Of a stretch of DNA of 64,000 bases, positions 1 to 12,232 are shown piece by piece. The notes under the pieces are model-generated. The model did no database searches, was not told the DNA's origin, and saw nothing but the letters and a program-made list of their open reading frames with translations. How positions within the stretch are numbered: the stretch's first letter is position 1; each line of letters begins with the position of its first letter. The translations under genes were made by a program, and so were the position numbers. The stretch comes from Henricia sp. BOLD:AAB3569. Its lineage: Eukaryota > Echinodermata > Asteroidea > Spinulosida > Echinasteridae. The stretch covers positions 1 through 64,000 of the forward strand of contig JBBELK010001484.1 in NCBI GenBank assembly GCA_037783545.1, read 5' to 3'.

Positions 1-2178
1 GACTCGTGCGCATGCTCAGTCCTTCGGACTGTCGTTGACACGGCCCAGTTTGGGACGGGATTTTTGTCAAAGTGTGGTCCAAACGTCGGCAAATTTGGAG
101 GTCGAAAAATGTTCCGACGAACTTCAAATTTTGCATGCTCCAAAGACTCTATATTGCGCACTTGTCCTAAAAAATTGACAGACTTTCGCCGGGAAATGGC
201 AGAGAAATTTCAGAGTTTAGAAAAAAAAAGGGGTTGGCGCTTCCTGGATGCTCCCGCAACCTGTGGCTGTCTGTACACACCTCTTTGGTATACTCCTGAC
301 TCGTGCGCATGCTCAGTCCTTCGGACTGTCGTTGACACGGCCCAGTTTGGGACGGGATTTTGGTCAAAGTGTGGTCCAAACGTCGGCAAATTTGGAGGTC
401 GAAAAATGTTCCGACGAACTTCAAATTTGGCATGCTCCAAAGACTCTATATTGCGCACTTGTCCTAAAAAATTGACAGACTTTCGCCGGGAAATGGCAGA
501 GAAATTTCAGAGTTTAGAAAAAAGGGGTTGGCGCTTCCTGGATGCTCCCGCAACCTGTGGCTGTCTGTACACACCTCTTTGGTGTACTCCTGACTCGTGC
601 GCATGCTCAGTCCTTCGGACTGTCGTTGACACGGCCCAGTTTGGGACGGGATTTTTGTCAAAGTGTGGTCCAAACGTCGGCAAATTTGGAGGTCGAAAAA
701 TGTTCCGACGAACTTCAAATTTTGCATGCTCCAAAGACTCTATATTGCGCACTTGTCCTAAAAATTGACAGACTTTCGCCGGGAAATGGCAGAGAAATTT
801 CAGAGTTTAGAAAAAAAGGGGTTGGCGCTTCCTGGATGCTCCCGCAACCTGTGGCTGTCTGTACACACCTCTTTGGTGTACTCCTGACTCGTGCGCATGC
901 TCAGTCCTTCGGACTGTCGTTGACACGGCCCAGTTTGGGACGGGATTTTGGTCAAAGTGTGGTCCAAACGTCGGCAAATTTGGAGGTCGAAAAATGTTCC
1001 GACGAACTTCAAATTTTGCATGCTCCAAAGACTCTATATTGCGCACTTGTCCTAAAAAATTGACAGACTTTCGCCGGGAAATGGCAGAGAAATTTCAGAG
1101 TTTAGAAAAAAAAGGGGTTGGCGCTTCCTGGATGCTCCCGCAACCTGTGGCTGTCTGTACACACCTCTTTGGTGTACTCCTGACTCGTGCGCATGCTCAG
1201 TCCTTCGGACTGTCGTTGACACGGCCCAGTTTGGGACGGGATTTTGGTCAAAGTGTGGTCCAAACGTCGGCAAATTTGGAGGTCGAAAAATGTTCCGACG
1301 AACTTCAAATTTTGCATGCTCCAAAGACTCTATATTGCGCACTTGTCCTAAAAAATTGACAGACTTTCGCCGGAAAATGGCAGAGAAATTTCAGAGTTTA
1401 GAAAAAAAAGGGGTTGGCGCTTCCTGGATGCTCCCGCAACCTGTGGCTGTCTGTACACACCTCTTTGGTGTACTCCTGACTCGTGCGCATGCTCAGACCT
1501 TCGGACTGTCGTTGACACGGCCCAGTTTGGGACGGGATTTTGGTCAAAGTGTGGTCCAAACGTCGGCAAATTTGGAGGTCGAAAAATGTTCCGACGAACT
1601 TCAAATTTTGCATGCTCCAAAGACTCTATATTGCGCACTTGTCCTAAAATATTGACAGACTTTCGCCGGGAAATGGCAGAGAAATTTCAGAGTTTAGAAA
1701 AAAAAGGGTTGGCGCTTCCTGGATGCTCCCGAAACCTGTGCCTGTCTGTACACACCTCTTTGGTGTACTCCTGACTCGTGCGCATGCTCAGTCATTCGGA
1801 CTGTCGTTGACACGGCCCAGTTTGGGACGGGATTTTGGTCAAAGTGTGGTCCAAACGTCGGCAAATTTGGAGGTCGAAAAATGTTCCGACGAACTTCAAA
1901 TTTTGCATGCTCCAAAGACTCTATATTGCGCACTTGTCCTAAAAAATTGACAGACTTTCGCCGGGAAATGGCAGAGAAATTTCAGAGTTTAGAAAAAAAA
2001 GGGGTGGCGCTTCCTGGATGCTCCCGCAACCTGTGGCTGTCTGTACACACCTCTTTGGTGTACTCCTGACTCGTGCGCATGCTCAGTCCTTCGGACTGTC
2101 GTTGACACGGCCCAGTTTGGGACGGGATTTTGGTCAAAGTGTGGTCCAAACGTCGGCAAATTTGGAGGTCGAAAAATG

Positions 2179-2183
2179 TTCCA
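2179..2183. other. Junction of a 26-bp deletion inside an A monomer
   Basis: The unit reads GTTCCAAAGACTC where the consensus has GTTCC, then 26 bp ending in GCTCC, then AAAGACTC. The short repeat TCC at both ends of the lost segment suggests slippage or microhomology repair. The same deletion is seen at about 8951-8955 and 10997-11001. It removes the GTTC/GAAC inverted repeat and one GCATGC. Confidence 0.85.
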
Positions 2184-2470
2184 AAGACTCTATATTGCGC
2201 ACTTGTCCTAAAAAATTGACAGACTTTCGCCGGGAAATGGCAGAGAAATTTCAGAGTTTAGAAAAAATAGGGGTTGGCGCTTCCTGGATGCTCCCGCAAC
2301 CTGTGGCTGTCTGTACACACCTCTTTGGTGTACTCCTGACTCGTGCGCATGCTCAGTCCTTCGGACTGTCGTTGACACGGCCCAGTTTGGGACGGGATTT
2401 TTGTCAAAGTGTGGTCCAAACGTCGGCAAATTTGGAGGTCGAAAAATGTTCCGACGAACTTCAAATTTTG

Positions 2471-5400
2471 CATTGCGCACTTGTCCTAAAAAAATTGACA
2501 GACTTCCTATTCAGACTCGCCGGGAAATGGCAGAGAAATTTTAGAGTTTAGAAAAAAAGGGGTTGGGCGCTTCCGGGTTTCTCCCGCACCTGGTGGCCTG
2601 TCTGTACACACCTCTTTTGGTGTACTCCTGACTCGTGCGCATGCTCAGTCCTTCGGACTGTCGTTGACACGGCCCAGTTTGGGACGGGATTTTGGTCAAA
2701 AGTGTGGTCCAACACGTCGGCAAAATTTGGAGGTCCGAAAAATGTTCCGACGAAACTTCAAATTTTGCAGCTCCAAAGACTCTATATTTGCGCACATTGT
2801 CCTAACAAAATTGACAGACTTTCGCCGGGAAATGCAGAGAAATTTCAGAGTTTAGAAAAAAAGGGGTTGGCGCTTCCTGGATGCTCCCGCAACCTGTGGC
2901 TGTCTGTACACACCTCTTTGGTGTACTCCTGACTCGTGCGCATGCTCAGTCCTTCGGACTGACGTTGAACGGCCCAGTTTGGGACGGGATTTTGGTCAAA
3001 GTGTGGTCCAAACGTCGGCAAATTTGAGGTCGAAAAATGTTCCGACGAACTTCAAATTTTGCATGCTCCAAAGACTCTATATTGCGCACTTGTCCTAACA
3101 AATTGACAGACTTTCGCCGGGAAATGGCAGAGAAATTTCAGAGTTTAGAAAAAAAAGGGGTTGGCGCTTCCTGGATGCTCGCAACTGTGCTGTCTGTACA
3201 CACCTCTTTGGTGTACTCCTGACTCGTTGCGCATGCTCAGTCCTTCGGACTGTCGTTGACACGGCCCAGTTGGGACGGGATTTTGTCAAAGTGTGGTCCA
3301 AACGTCGGCAAATTTGGAGGTCGAAAAATTGTTTCCGACGAACTTCAAATTTTGCATGCTCCAAAGACTCTATATTGCGCACTTGTCCTAAAAAATTGAC
3401 AGACTTTCGCCGGGAAATGGCAGAGAAAATTTCAGAGTTTAGAAAAAAAAGGGGTTGGCGCTTCCTGTTGCTCCGCAACCTGTGGCTGTCTGTAAACACC
3501 TCTTTGGTGTACTCCTGACTCGTGCGCATGCTCAGTCCTTCGGACTGTCGTTGACACGGCCCAGTTTGGGACGGGATTTTGGTCAAAGTGTGGTCCAAAA
3601 CGTCGGCAAATTTGGAGGTCGAAAAATGTTCCGACGAACTTCAAATTTTTGCATGCTCCAAAGACTCTATATTGCGCACTTGTCCTAAAAATTGACAGAC
3701 TTTCGCCGGGAAATGGCAGAGTAAATTTCAGAGTTTAGAAAAAAAAGGGGTTGGCGCTTCCTGGATTGCTCCCGCAACCTGTGGCTGTCTGTACACACCT
3801 CTTTGGTGTACTCCTGACTCGTGCGCATGCTCAGTCTTTCGGACTGTCGTTGACACGGCCCAGTTTGGGACGGGATTTTGTCAAAGTGTGGTCCAAACGG
3901 TCGGCAAATTTGGAGGTCGAAAAATGTTCCGACGAACTTCAAATTTTGCATGCTCCAAAGACTCTATATTGCGCACTTGTCCTAAAAAATTGACAGACTT
4001 TCGCCGGGAAATGGCAGAGAAATTTCAGAGTTCTTAGAAAAAAAAGGGGTTGGCGCTTCCTGGATGCTCCCGCAACCTGTGGCTGTCTGTACACACCTCT
4101 TTGGTGTACTCCTGACTCGTGCGCATGCTCAGTCCTTCGGACTGTCGTTGACACGGCCCAGTTTGGGACGGGATTTTCGTCAAAGTGTGGTCCAAACGTC
4201 GGCAAATTTGGAGGTCGAAAATGTTCCGACGAACTTCAAATTTTGCATGCTCCAAAGACTCTATATGCGCACTTGTCCTAAAAAATTGACAGACTTTCGC
4301 CGGGAAATGGCAGAGAAATTTCAGAGTTTAGAAAAAAGGGGTTGGCGCTTCCTGGATGCTCCCGCAACCTGTGGCTGTCTGTAAACACCTCTTTGGTGTA
4401 CTCCTGACTCGTGCGCATGCTCAAGTCCTTCGGACTGTCGTTGACACGGCCCAGTTGGGACGGGATTTTGGTCCAAAGGTGGTCCAAACGTCGGCAAATT
4501 TGGGAGGTCGAAAAATGTTCCGACGAACTTCAAATTTTGCATGCTCCAAAGACTCTATATTGCGCACTTGTCCTAATCAAAATGACAGACTTTCGCCGGG
4601 AAATGGCAGAGAAATTTCAGAGTTTAGAAAAAAAGGGTTGGCGCTTCCTGGATGCTCCGCAACCTGTGGCTGTCTGTACACACCTCTTTGGTGTACTCCT
4701 GACTCGTGCGCATGCTCAGTCCTTCGGACTGTCGTTGACACGGCCCAGTTTGGGACGGGATTTTGGTCAAAGTGTGGTCCAAACGTCGGCAAATTTGGAG
4801 GTCGAAAAATGTTTCCGACGGACTTCAAATTTTGCATGCTCCAAAGACTCTATATTGCGCACTTGTCCTAAAAAATTGACAGACTTTCGCCGGGAAATGC
4901 AGAGAAATTTCAGAGTTTAGAAAAAAAAGGGGTTGGCGCTTCTGGATGCTCCCGCACCTGTGGCTGTCTGTACACACCTCTTTGGTGTACTCCTGACTCG
5001 TGCGCATGCTCAGTCCTTCGGACTGTCGTTGACACGGCCCAGTTTGGGACGGGATTTTTGTCAAAGTGTGTCCAAACGTCGGCAAATTTGGAGGTGGAAA
5101 AATGTTCCGACGAACTCAAATTTTGCATGCTCCAAAGACTCTATATTGCGCACTTGTCCTAAAAAATTGACAGACTTTCGCCGGAAATGGCAGAGAAATT
5201 TCAGAGTTTAGAAAAAAAAGGGGTTGGCGCTTCTGGATGCTCCCGCAACCTGTGGCTGTCTGTACACACCCCTCTTTGGTGTACTCTGACTCGTGCGCAT
5301 GCTCAGAGTCCTTCGGACTGTCGTTGACACGGCCCCAGTTTGGGACGGGATTTTGTCAAAGTGTGGTCCAAACGTCGGCAAATTTGAGGTCGAAAAATGT

Positions 5401-8400
5401 TCCGACGAACTTCAAATTTTGCATGCTCCAAAGACTCTATATTGCGCACTTGTCCTAAAAAAATTGACAGACTTTCGCCGGGAAATGGCAGAGAAATTTC
5501 AGAGTTTAGAAAAAAAAGGGGTGGCGCTTCATGATGCTCCCGCAACCTGTGGCTGTCTGTTACACACCTCTTTGGTGTACTCCTGACTCGTGCGCATGCT
5601 CAGTCCTTCGGACTGTCGTTGACACGGCCCAGTTTGGGACGGGATTTTGGTAAAAGTGTGGTCCAAACGTCGGCAAATTTGGAGGTCGAAAAATGTTCCG
5701 ACGACTTCAATTTTGCATGCTCCAAAGACTCTATATTGCGCACTTGTCCTAAAAAATTGACAGACTTTTCGCCGGAAATGGCAGAGAAATTTCAGAGTTT
5801 AGAAAAAAAAGGGGTTGGCGCTTCCTGGATGCTCCCGCAACCTGTGGCTGTCTGTACACACCTCTTTGGTGTACTCCTGACTCGTGCGCATGCTCAGTCC
5901 TTCGGACTGTCGTTGACTCGGCCCAGTTTGGGACGGGATTTTGGGTCAAAGTGTGGTCAAAACGTCGGCAAATTTGGAGGTCGAAAAATGGTTCCGACGA
6001 ACTTCAAATTTTGCATGCTCCAAAGACTCTATATTGCGCACTTGTCCTGAAAATTGACAGACTTTCGCCGGAAATGGCAGAGAAATTTCAGAGTTTAGAA
6101 AAAAAAAAGGGGTTGGCGCTTCCTGGATGCTCCCGCAACCTGTGGCTGTCTGTACACACCTCTTTGGTGTACTCCTGACTCGTGCGGCATTGCTCAGTCC
6201 TTCGGACTGTCGTTGACACGGCCCAGTTTGGGACGGGATTTTGGTCAAAGTGTGGTCCAAACGTCGGCAAATTTGGAGGTCGAAAAATGTTCCGACGAAC
6301 TTCAAATTTTGCATGCTCCAAAGACTCTATATTGCGCACTTGTCCTAAAAAATTGACATACTTCGCCGGGAAATGGCAGAGAAATTTCAGAGTTAGAAAA
6401 AAAAGGGGTTGGCGCTTCCTGGATGCTCCCGCAACCTGTGGCTGTCTGTACACACCTCTTTGGTGTACTCTGACTCGTGCGCATGCTCAGTCCTTCGGAC
6501 TGTCGTTGACACGGCCCAGTTTGGGACGGGATTTTGGTCAAAGTTGTGGTCACAAACGTCGGCAAATTTGGAGGTCGAAAAATTTTCCGACGAACTTCAA
6601 ATTTTGCATGCTCCAAAGGACTCTATATTGCGCACTTGTCCTAAAAAATTGACAGACTTTCGCGGGAAATGGCAGAGAAATTTCAGAGTTTAGAAAAAAA
6701 AAGGGGTTGGCGCTTCCTGGATGCTCCCGCAAAACTGTGGCTGTCTGTACACACCTCTTTGGTGTACTCCTGACTCGTGCGCATGCTCAGTCCTTCGGAC
6801 TGTCGTTGACACGGCCCAGTTTGGGACGGGATTTTGTCAAAGTGTGGTCCAAACGTCGGCAAATTTGGAGGTCGAAAAATGTTCCGACGAACTTCAAATT
6901 TTGCATGCTCCAAAGACCTCTATATTGCGCACTTGTCCTAAAAAATTGACAGACTTTCGCCGGGAAATGGCAGAGAAATTCAGAGTTTTAGAAAAAAAAA
7001 GGGGTTGGCGCTTCCTGGATGCTCCCGCAACCTGTGGCTGTCTGTACACACCTCTTTGGTGTACTCCTGACTCGTGCGCATGCTCAGTCCTTCGGACTGT
7101 CGTTGACACGGCCCAGTTTGGGACGGGATTTTGGTCAAAGTGTGGTCCAAACGTCGGCAAATTTGGAGGTCGAAAAATGTTCCGACGAACTTCAAATTTT
7201 GCATGCTCCAAAGACTCTATATTGCGCACCTTGTCCTAAAAAATTGACGACTTTCGCCGGGAAATGGCAGAGAAATTTCAGAGTTTAGAAAAAAAAGGGT
7301 TGGCGCTTCCTGGATGCTCCCGCAACCTGTGGCTGTCTGTACACACCTCTTTGGTGTACTCCTGACTCGTGCGCATGCTCAGTCCTTCGGACTGTCGTTG
7401 ACACGGCCCAGTTTGGGACGGGATTTTGGTCAAAGTGTTGGTCCAAACGTCGGCAAATTTGAAGGTCGAAAAATGTTCCGACGAACTTCAAATTTTGCAT
7501 GCTCTAAAGACTGTATATTGCGCACTTGTCCTAAAAAATTGACAGACTTTCGCCGGGAATGGCAGAGAAATTTCAGAGTTTAAAAAAAAAAAGGGGTTGG
7601 CGCTTCCTGGATGCTCCCGCAACCTGTGGCTGTCTGTACACACCTCTTTGGTGTACTCCTGACTCGTGCGCATGCTCAGTCCTTTGGACTGTCGTTGACA
7701 CGGCCCAGTTTTGGACGGGATTTTGGTCAAAGTGTGGTCCAAACGTCGGCAAATTTGGAGGTCGAAAAATGTTCCGACGAACTTCAAATTTTGCATGCTC
7801 CAAAGACTCTATATTGCGCACTTGTCCTAAAAAATTGACAGACTTTCGCCGGGAAATGGCAGAGAAATTTCAGAGTTTAGAAAAAAAGGGGTTGGCGCTT
7901 CCTGGATGCTCTCGCAACCTGTGGCTGTCTGTACACACCTCTTTGGTGTACTCCTGACTCGTGCGCATGCTCAGTCCTTCGACTGTCGTTGACACGGCCC
8001 AGTTTGGGACTGGATTTTGGTCAAAGTGTGGTCCAAACGTCGGCAATTTGGAGGTCGAAAATTGTTCCGACGAACTTCAAATTTTGCATGCTCCAAAGAC
8101 TCTATATTGCGCACTTGTCCTAAAAAATGACAGACTTTCGCCGGGAAATGGCAGAGAAATTTCAGAGTTTAGAAAAAAAGGGGGTTGGCGCTTCCTGGAT
8201 GCTCCCGCAACCTGTGGCTGTCTGTAACCACCTCTTTGGTTTACTCCTGACTCGTGCGCATGCTCAGTCCTTCGGACTGTCGTTGACACGGCCCAGTTTG
8301 GGACGGGATTTTGGTCAAGTGTGGTCCAAACGTCGGCAAATTTGGAGGTCGAAAATGTTCCGACGAACTTCAAATTTTGCATGCTCCAAAGACTCTATAT

Positions 8401-9270
8401 TGCGCACATTGTCCTAAAAAATTGACAGACTTTCGACGGGAAATGGCAGAGAAATTCAGAGTTTAGAAAAAAAAAGGGTTGGCGCTTCCTGGATGCTCCC
8501 GCAACCTGTGGCTGTCTGTACACACCTCTTTGGTGTACTCCTGACTCGTGCGCATGCTCAGTCCTTCGGACTGTCGTTGACACGGCCCAGTTTGGGACGG
8601 GATTTTGGTCAAAGTGTGGTCCAAACGTCGGCAAATTTGGAGGTCGAAAAATGTTCCGACGAACTTCAAATTTTGCATGCTCCAAAGACTCTATATTGCG
8701 CACTTGTCCTAAAAAATTGACAGACTTTCGCCGGGAAAATGGCAGAGAAATTTCAGAGTTTAGAAAAAAAAGGGGTTGGCGCTCCTGGATGCTCCCGCAA
8801 CCTGTGGGCTGTCTGTACACACCTCTTTGGTGTACTCCTGACTCGTGCGCATGCTCAGTCCTTCGGACTGTCGTTGACACGGCCCAGTTTGGGACGGATT
8901 TTAGTCAAAGTGTGGTCCAAACGTCGGCAAATTTGGAGGTCGAAAAAATGTTCCAAAGACTCTATATTGCGCACTTGTCCTAAAAAATTGACAGACTTTC
9001 GCCGGGAAATGGCAGAGAAAATTTCAGAGTTTAGAAAAAAAAAGGGGTTGGCGCTTCCTGGATGCTCCCGCACCTGTGGCTGTCTGTACACACCTCTTTG
9101 GTGTACTCCTGACTCGTGCGCATGCTCAGTCCTTCGGACTGTCGTTGACACGGCCCAGTTGGGACGGGATTTTGGTCAAAGTGTGGTCCAAACGTCGGCA
9201 AATTTGGAGGTTGAAAAATGTTCCGACGAACTTCAAATTTTGCATGCTCCAAAGACTCTATATTGCGCAC
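2471..9270. repeat. Indel-rich stretch of the family A array
   Basis: In this stretch most monomers carry several one-base gains or losses relative to the A consensus. Examples are the shortened GGCAAATTTGAGG near 3019, CAGTTGGGACGG near 3269, and extra bases near 6189 and 6549. Monomers before 2460 and after about 9300 are nearly free of such changes. The left edge is ragged: an 18-bp deletion at about 2472 and a novel insertion of about 11 bp at about 2506-2516 lie in the same unit. The pattern (indels dominant, sharp edges, no matching rise in substitutions) looks more like unpolished long-read sequence than decay, but a genuinely old sub-array cannot be excluded. Confidence 0.7.
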
Positions 9271-9690
9271 TTGTCCTAAAAAATTGACAGACTTTCGCCG
9301 GGAAATGGCAGAGAAATTTTAGAGTTTAAAAAAAAAAGGGGTTGGCGCTTCCTGGATGCTCCCGCAACCTGTGGCTGTCTGTACACACCTCTTTGGTGTA
9401 CTCCTGACTCGTGCGCATGCTCAGTCCTTTGGACTGTCGTTGACACGGCCCAGTTTTGGACGGGATTTTGGTCAAAGTGTGGTCCAAACGTCGGCAAATT
9501 TGGAGGTCGACAAATGTTCCGACGAACTTCAAATTTTGCATGCTCCAAAGACTCTATATTGCGCACTTGTCCTAAAAAATTGACAGACTTTCGCTGGGAA
9601 ATGGCAGAGAAATTTCAGAGTTTAGAAAAAAAAGGGGTTGGCGCTTCCTGGATGCTCTCGCAACCTGTGGCTGTCTGTACACACCTCTTT
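8940..9690. repeat. Left copy of a segmental duplication within array A (step 2045 bp)
   Basis: An ordered set of rare variants occurs here and again at 10985-11735: the 26-bp deletion monomer, CAGTTGGGACGG lacking one T, GGAGGTTGAAAAATG, TTTTAGAGTTTAAAAAA, CCTTTGGACTG with TTTTGGACGGG, GGTCGACAAATG and GCTCTCGCAACC. Positions such as 9356 and 11401, or 9514 and 11559, are exactly 2045 bp apart, which is seven monomers less the deletion. Some of the variants (CCTTTGGACTG, TTTTGGACGGG) also appear near 7680, so part of the block may exist in a third copy. Confidence 0.85.
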
Positions 9691-10984
9691 GGTGTACTCC
9701 TGACTCGTGCGCATGCTCAGTCCTTCGGACTGTCGTTGACGTGGCCCAGTTTGGGACGGGATTTTGGTCAAAGTGTGGTCCAAACGTCGGCAAATTTGGA
9801 GGTCGAAAAATGTTCCGACGAACTTCAAATTTTGCATGCTCCAAAGACTCTATATTGCCCACTTGTCCTAAAAAATTGACAGACTTTCGCCTGGAAATGG
9901 CAGAGAAATTTCAGAGTTTAGAAAAAAAAAGGGGTTGGCGCTTCCTGGATGCTCCCGCAACCTGTGGCTGTCTGTACACACCTCTTTGGTGTACTCCTGA
10001 CTCGTGCGCATGCTCAGTCCTTCGGACTGTCGTTGACACGGCCCAGTTTGGGACGGGATTTTGGTCAAAGTGTGGTCCAAACGTCGGCAAATTTGGAGGT
10101 CGAAAAATGTTCCGACGAACTTCAAATTTTGCATGCTCCAAAGACTCTATATTGCGCACTTGTCCTAAAAAATTGACAGACTTTCGCCGGAAATGGCAGA
10201 GAAATTTCAGAGTTTAGAAAAAAAAGGGGTTGGCGCTTCCTGGATGCTCCCGCAACCTGTGGCTGTCTGTACACACCTCTTTGGTGTACTCCTGACTCGT
10301 GCGCATGCTCAGTCCTTCGGACTGTCGTTGACACGGCCCAGTTTGGGACGGGATTTTGGTCAAAGTGTGGTCCAAACGTCGGCAAATTTGGAGGTCGAAA
10401 AATGTTCCGACGAACTTCAAATTTTGCATGCTCCAAAGACTCTATATTGCGCACTTGTCCTAAAAAATTGACAGACTTTCGACGGGAAATGGCAGAGAAA
10501 TTTCAGAGTTTAGAAAAAAAAGGGGTTGGCGCTTCCTGGATGCTCCCGCAACCTGTGGCTGTCTGTACACACCTCTTTGGTGTACTCCTGACTCGTGCGC
10601 ATGCTCAGTCCTTCGGACTGTCGTTGACACGGCCCAGTTTGGGACGGGATTTTGGTCAAAGTGTGGTCCAAACGTCGGCAAATTTGGAGGTCGAAAAATG
10701 TTCCGACGAACTTCAAATTTTGCATGCTCCAAAGACTCTATATTGCGCACTTGTCCTAAAAAATTGACAGACTTTCGCCGGGAAATGGCAGAGAAATATC
10801 AGAGTTTAGAAAAAAAAGGGGTTGGCGCTTCCTGGATGCTCCCGCAACCTGTGGCTGTCTGTACACACCTCTTTGGTGTACTCCTGACTCGTGCGCATGC
10901 TCAGTCCTTCGGACTGTCGTTGACACGGCCCAGTTTGGGACGGGATTTTGGTCAAAGTGTGGTCCAAACGTCGGCAAATTTGGA

Positions 10985-11735
10985 GGTCGAAAAATGTTCC
11001 AAAGACTCTGTATTGCGCACTTGTCCTAAAAAATTGACAGACTTTCGCCGGGAAATGGCAGAGAAATTTCAGAGTTTAGAAAAAAAAGGGGTTGGCGCTT
11101 CCTGGATGCTCCCGCAACCTGTGGCTGTCTGTACACACCTCTTTGGTGTACTCCTGACTCGTGCGCATGCTCAGTCCTTCGGACTGTCGTTGACACGGCC
11201 CAGTTGGGACGGGATTTTGGTCAAAGTGTGGTCCAAACGTCGGCAAATTTGGAGGTTGAAAAATGTTCCGACGAACTTCAAATTTTGCATGCTCCAAAGA
11301 CTCTATATTGCGCACTTGTCCTAAAAAATTGACAGACTTTCGCCGGGAAATGGCAGAGAAATTTTAGAGTTTAAAAAAAAAAGGGGTTGGCGCTTCCTGG
11401 ATGCTCCCGCAACCTGTGGCTGTCTGTACACACCTCTTTGGTGTACTCCTGACTCGTGCGCATGCTCAGTCCTTTGGACTGTCGTTGACACGGCCCAGTT
11501 TTGGACGGGATTTTGGTCAAAGTGTGGTCCAAACGTCGGCAAATTTGGAGGTCGACAAATGTTCCGACGAACTTCAAATTTTGCATGCTCCAAAGACTCT
11601 ATATTGCGCACTTGTCCTAAAAAATTGACAGACTTTCGCCGGGAAATGGCAGAGAAATTTCAGAGTTTAGAAAAAAAAGGGGTTAGCGCTTCCTGGATGC
11701 TCTCGCAACCTGTGGCTGTCTGTACACACCTCTTT
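10985..11735. repeat. Right copy of the 2045-bp-step segmental duplication
   Basis: It matches 8940-9690 in order and content of rare variants but has fewer single-base indels. It differs at a few bases, for example CTCTGTATT near 11006 against CTCTATATT in the left copy, and CGCCGGG against CGCTGGG near 9592. It is therefore not a verbatim copy. Either an older duplication or an assembly overlap between raw and polished sequence could explain it. Confidence 0.8.
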
Positions 11736-11964
11736 GGTGTACTCCTGACTCGTGCGCATGCTCAGTCCTTCGGACTGTCGTTGACACGGCCCAGTTTGGG
11801 ACGGGATTTTGGTCAAAGTGTGGTCCAAACGTCGGCAAATTTGGAGGTCGAAAAATGTTCCGACGAACTTCAAATTTTGCATGCTCCAAAGACTCTATAT
11901 TGCGCACTTGTCCTAAAAAATTGACAGACTTTCGCCGGGAAATGGCAGAGAAATTTCAGAGTTT

Positions 11965-12232
11965 AGAAAAAAAAGGGGTTGGCGCTTCCTGGATGCTCCC
12001 GCAACCTGTGGCTGTCTGTACTGCGCATGCTCAGTCCTTCGGACTGTCGTTGACACGGCCCAGTTTGGGACGGGATTTTGGTCAAAGTGTGGTCCAAACG
12101 TCGGCAAATTTGGAGGTCGAAAAATGTTCCGACGAACTTCAAATTTTGCATGCTCCAAAGAATCTATATTGCGCACTTGTCCTAAAAAATTGACAGACTT
12201 TCGCCGGGAAATGGCAGAGAAATTTCAGAGTT
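11965..12232. repeat. Short A monomer with a 27-bp deletion
   Basis: At 12020-12022 CTGTCTGTAC runs directly into TGCGCATGC. The missing 27 bp spans the TTTGGTGTAC arm and CTCCTGACTCG. The unit is about 269 bp and occurs once in the window. The deletion removes one arm of the GTACAC/GTGTAC inverted repeat of family A. Confidence 0.85.
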
